A stretch of DNA of 64,000 nt from the NCBI GenBank assembly GCA_963681505.1, contig OY811975.1, positions 1,570,586-1,634,585 of the forward strand, in the 5' to 3' direction. Below the pieces are notes generated by a model. That model was not told the origin of the DNA. It ran no database searches and worked only from the letters and a program-made list of their open reading frames with translations. This document shows positions 60,152 through 64,000 of the stretch, in pieces. This stretch comes from Eunapius fragilis (taxonomy: Eukaryota; Porifera; Demospongiae; Spongillida; Spongillidae). Position numbers and translations under genes: made by a program. Position 1 is the stretch's first letter. Each line of letters begins with the position of its first letter.

Positions 60152-63012
60152 CAAGAAAAACATTCTCTACACGAGAAGGTTGATGGTATATAGGAATCAA
60201 AGGTGTTGGTGGTGTAAAAAGCAAGGGAACAAGGCCTCTGATTGAAAAGGAAAAATGAAATAGACCTATATTAGCAGCATGTTGTCGCATTTAAATGTGC
60301 GTGCTAATATAGGTCTATTTCATTTTTCCTTTTCAATCAGAGGCCTTGTTCCCTTGCTTTTTACACCACCATCACCTTTGATTCCTATATACCACCAACC
60401 TTCTTGTGTAGAGAATGTTTTTATTACTTGTTTCCTAAATGTTTCTGGTGGATTTGGTATTGTATTTAGTTCTTGAAACGCGTAGAATCAGGTAGCATAA
60501 ACGTCAACTTGCGCGATCATGACACGTTTATTTTAGAATCTGCAATTCTGTTGAGGTGTGTACTAAATATTACACTAGTCCCCAGACTATCTCCATTGTG
60601 GACCACAGGTTTGATAAAGGTTAAAAACGAAGCCATATAATACTTTGGATCAATTTTACTGTAAGTAAACCTATCTCACGCTATAATCAGATAAACCATG
60701 CACCAGAATACATGACCAAATTGACGTAAGCAACTTTGGCGCATTTCAAACAGCGCATATTACTATAAAACGGAGAGACGCATTATCTACCGCTGAAACT
60801 AAACTATTCCTTCCATTTTAGCGATATACCATGCATGCTCATAATTTATGGATCCAACATTTATCGATGCCGTAACGTACCTTTGGTCGTTATGTTGTTC
60901 CTTTCGGTACCGCGCTTGACATACGCACGTTTGGCAGATCTGGCAGCATCTGGATCTTTCCACTTTTAGATGCTCGAGTGGAATCAGAATTGTCCTTGAG
61001 ATTGTGTGGTAAAACCATCGAATTTGATAACTCTGGTTATTTTATACTGGTGCGTCATGAACATTGTGATAGCTGATGTAATGTGCTATTTGTAGATTAA
61101 CACCAAAAAAGGTACTACTAGCTTCAGCTAATTGCACGATCGGTTAGGCGTCTAACAGACACCTGAAGATAGCATGCGGACACATCCTGAAGCGATTGGT
61201 ACACATGGCGTGCTTTACAAACGTTCCTGTCGTGAGTTACGCTATCCCGAAGGAAGACGACGGAGGGGGAGGGGAGGGGGGGGGGGAGGGGGAGGGGGGG
61301 GAGGGGGAGGGGGAGGGGGAGGGGGACGACGACGAGGACGACGACGACGACGATGACGACGACGGAGGAGGAGAAATTTTAGGTGGGACTGGGTAGGGAC
61401 GATGGGGACAAGTATTTTTGTTCTCTAAAAGTACACCGTCTTATGACACAGATATAACGCAGAACTGTTCTCCTTTTTGATATTGGTCGATTGCCACTAA
61501 GAGCGAAGTGACCCGACTCTAGATCTTAGCTGTCCCGCTAGACGCGAGTGACGTTTTTTTTAAGACATTCATGATACTGCAGGATTCCTATATGGAACCT
61601 ACTCGCGTTAGTTCCGATATACATGTATCGGAACCTATGCAAGTAGGTTCCATATAGAAATCCTGCAGTATCATGAATGTCATTAAAAAACGTCACTCGC
61701 GTCTAGCGGGACAGCCAAGAGTCGGGTCACTTCGCTCTTAGTGGCAATCGAGCAATATCAAAAAGGAGAACAATTCTGCGTTATATCTGTGTCATAAGAC
61801 GGTGTACTTTTAGAGAACAAAAATACTCGTCCCCATCGTCCGTACCCAGTCCCACCTAAAATTTCTCCTCCGTCGTCGTCGTCTTCTTCTTCTTCTTCCT
61901 TCGGGATAGCATAACTCACGACAGGAACGTTTGTAAAGCACGCCATGTGTACCAATCGCTTCAGGATGTGTCCGCATTTTATCTTCAGGTATCTGTTAGA
62001 CGCCTAACCGATCGGGCAATTAGCTGATTGGAAGCTAGTTGTACCTTATTTGGTGTTGATCTACATACATCAGCCATCATAATGTTCATGACGCACCAGT
62101 ATAATATAACCAGCGATATCAAATTCGATGGTTTTACCATGCAATCTCAAGGACAATTCTGATTCCAACTCGAGCATTTAAAAGTGGAAATAAGCTGCCA
62201 GATCTGCCAAACGTGCGTATGTCAAGCGCGGTACCGAAAGGAACAACAAAACGACCACCCAATGGTACGTTACGGCATCGATAAATGTTGGATCCATAAA
62301 TTATGAGCATGCATGGCATATCGCTAAAATGGAAGGAATAGCTTAGTTACAACGGTCTATAGATACTGCGTCTCTCCGTTTTATAGTAATATGCGCTGTT
62401 TGAAATGTGTTTATAACGCCAAAGTTGCTTATACGTCAATGTGGTCATGTATTGTGGTGCATGGTTTATCTGATTATAGCGCGAGATCAGTTTACATAGA
62501 GTACATTTATCCTATGTATTATATAGCTTCGCTTTTAACCTTTATCAATCCTTTGGTCCTCAATGGAGATAGTCTGGGGACTAGTGTAATATTTAGTACA
62601 CACCTCAACAGAATTGCAGATTCTAAAATAAACCTGTCATGATCGCGCAAGTTGACGTTTATGCTAACTGATTCTATGCGCTTCAAGAACTAAATGCATT
62701 ATCAAATCCACCAGAAAAAATTTAGGAAACAAGTAATAAAAACATTCTCTACACGAGAAGGTTGGTGGTATATAGGAATCAAAGGTGATGGTGGTGTAAA
62801 AAGCAAGGGAACAAGACTTCTGATTGAAAAGGAAAAATGAAATAGACCTATATTAGCACGCACATTTAAATATGACAACATGCTGCTAATATAGGTCTAT
62901 TTCATTTTTCCTTTTCAATCAGAAGCCTTGTTCCCTTGCTTTTTACACCACCATCACCTTTGATTCCTATATACCACCAACCTTCTCGTGTAGAGAATGT
63001 TTTTATTACTTG
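60152..63012. mobile_element. Giant palindrome / foldback element, 2.86 kb
   Basis: The two arms, about 1.4 kb each, are reverse complements centred at about 61622. Each arm has an outer hairpin MITE (60152-60430 and 62730-63012) and an inner arm (60431-61563 and 61682-62729), and the centre is a smaller hairpin (61564-61681). The outer ends are CAAG...CTTG with TA on both flanks. The arms differ by small indels and a G-rich expansion at 61261-61326. Single arms occur elsewhere in the window. No transposase. Confidence 0.75.
61564..61681. repeat. 118-bp hairpin at the centre of the foldback element
   Basis: GACATTCATGATACTGCAGG pairs with CCTGCAGTATCATGAATGTC, with internal TATGGAACCTACT / AGTAGGTTCCATA. 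One arm recurs at 9838-9895. Confidence 0.8.
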
Positions 63013-63700
63013 TAGCTATAGCCAGCGAGCGTGAGATAACTTTATTAACACTAAGCTTTAGCAACCGCGAGACATCCATTCTAAATGGGGCGCCCACGGT
63101 CCGCCCACAACAAACAGCAGCGTCGGAACCGGGGGGGGGGGGGGAGATTCCGCTTCCTGGACCCTTCCACGTACCAAGTAGGGTTCGTGAATTATAGCGT
63201 ACAATTATAACTTCCAGCCGACTTGTCCCTCGCGCGTAACTCAAATGAATATGGGTAGAAGCTCCGCAAACCATCAGAATTGCTGAACTTTTACCCATTA
63301 AGAGTCATTGGAGTTTCAAGCGACAAATCGCACGGAAGTTGCCCCGTGTATGCCATGCAGCCTTTAGACTCGCAACTCGCAAGCCAGACCTACATGTACT
63401 TCATTATTGAATGGGAACACAAATGTATTGTTTTCCTTTATGATAATGCCAACACTTTCTCTTTGCATCACCAAAATTAGAGCATGAAGTATACAGCTCA
63501 TTTACTAGGATGTCTCTACTTCGTCACTTTCAGAGACCTGGAAATAGTAATGCATGAAATAATACAAACTGGGCTATCTCATGTTTCTATGCAGTTTTAC
63601 AGCACTCCCCCAAACCCCTAGCTACTTCATCAGTTCCACCTTATTGCTTTCCCGAACCCCCCCTCGTCTCCAGACCAGCCTACGGGCCTGGAAGCTACCC
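63013..63700. other. No gene recognised
   Basis: A G-run lies at 63131-63144. Short frames only. Confidence 0.5.
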
Positions 63701-63709
63701 TCAGGATGC

Positions 63710-63980
63710 AACTATACAAGACAAGTGTGCCATTCGCAAAAGAGCAAAGCAGTATCGAGTGCAAGATGGGCAGCTGTATCGAGTGATCTGTGCAGATACA
63801 AAGAATGGGGATGCGTTTCTCTTTATGTTAAAGATGCAAAGATGCAAAGACAAGGAAGCAGATTATTAATGATTGCCATATCGGACTAGCGGGAAACCAC
63901 GAAGTTCGCTAGCAAAGATAGCGCAAAGTATTTCTGGCTAGTATTATCAAAGGATGTTATAGTTTGGGTAAGTTTTTTAT
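63710..63980 (+). pseudogene. Integrase zinc-binding (H2C2) region fragment
   Basis: The plus strand reads KRAKQYRVQDGQLYRVICAD, then CHIGLAGNH and, in another frame, AKYFWLVLSKDVIVWV. This is the pattern before integrase cores of KRBA2/SCAND3 or Gypsy type (H...H...KYxW...DV..WV). The stops and frame change show decay. The element runs toward the right edge of the window. Confidence 0.45.
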
Positions 63981-64000
63981 CTTGTCATTTAAACTACCGT

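Noticed and set aside
61174..61396. Arg/Gly and Asp/Glu-rich ORFs
   Set aside because: They come from a G-rich expansion inside one arm of the palindrome and are absent from the other arm.

Overview
The window is eukaryotic. It has split genes with GT-AG introns (several only 50-60 bp), metazoan adhesion-GPCR genes, long microsatellites, many homopolymer tracts and one 200-N assembly gap. The transposable-element mix (EnSpm/CACTA-like, DIRS-like tyrosine-recombinase retroelements, KRBA2/SCAND3-type integrase genes, hAT, non-LTR, Helitron traces, many hairpin MITEs) fits an early-branching animal, most likely a sponge. That assignment is inference.

Left block (1-9.9 kb): three elements are nested. 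A decayed KRBA2/SCAND3-type integrase gene on the minus strand (9840 down to the window start) is interrupted in its acidic tail by a retroelement at 379-8013. That retroelement has split direct repeats, A1 ... B1-A2 ... B2, and codes only for a gag-like protein. Its gag is in turn interrupted by a 5.51-kb EnSpm/CACTA-like transposon (1127-6636). The transposon looks complete: near-perfect terminal inverted repeats, a 3-bp target duplication, an open 3-exon transposase gene of about 998 aa, and a divergently transcribed, open 5-exon second gene of 245 aa.

Middle (10.2-51.7 kb): a large direct duplication (copy 1 from 10171, copy 2 from 37954, offset about 27.8 kb) carries an adhesion GPCR gene on the minus strand. 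The exons run from an N-terminal secreted cysteine-rich domain through FN3 repeats, a hormone-receptor motif, a GAIN/GPS region and seven TM helices to a cytoplasmic tail. Copy 1 spans 14132-22678 and copy 2 spans 41871-51647. Both are open, and in the exons compared most substitutions are silent. An orphan N-terminal exon (32373-33693) is broken by a TA-flanked insertion and a frameshift. Another N-terminal fragment lies inside intron 1 of copy 2 (about 49.5-49.9 kb). A decayed 7TM piece lies at 56.5-57.0 kb.

Between and around these genes is repeat-rich DNA: single-arm and palindromic copies of a foldback family (11.1-12.1, 30.9-31.9, 38.9-39.9, 60.2-63.0 kb), seven copies of a roughly 280-bp hairpin MITE, tyrosine-recombinase fragments, 5'-truncated non-LTR retroelement ends, a hAT deletion derivative, a TIR element at 57.8-59.4 kb, an EnSpm MITE at 59.6 kb and a 62-bp perfect palindrome at 26.3 kb. 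I saw no rRNA, tRNA, CRISPR array or bacterial operon.
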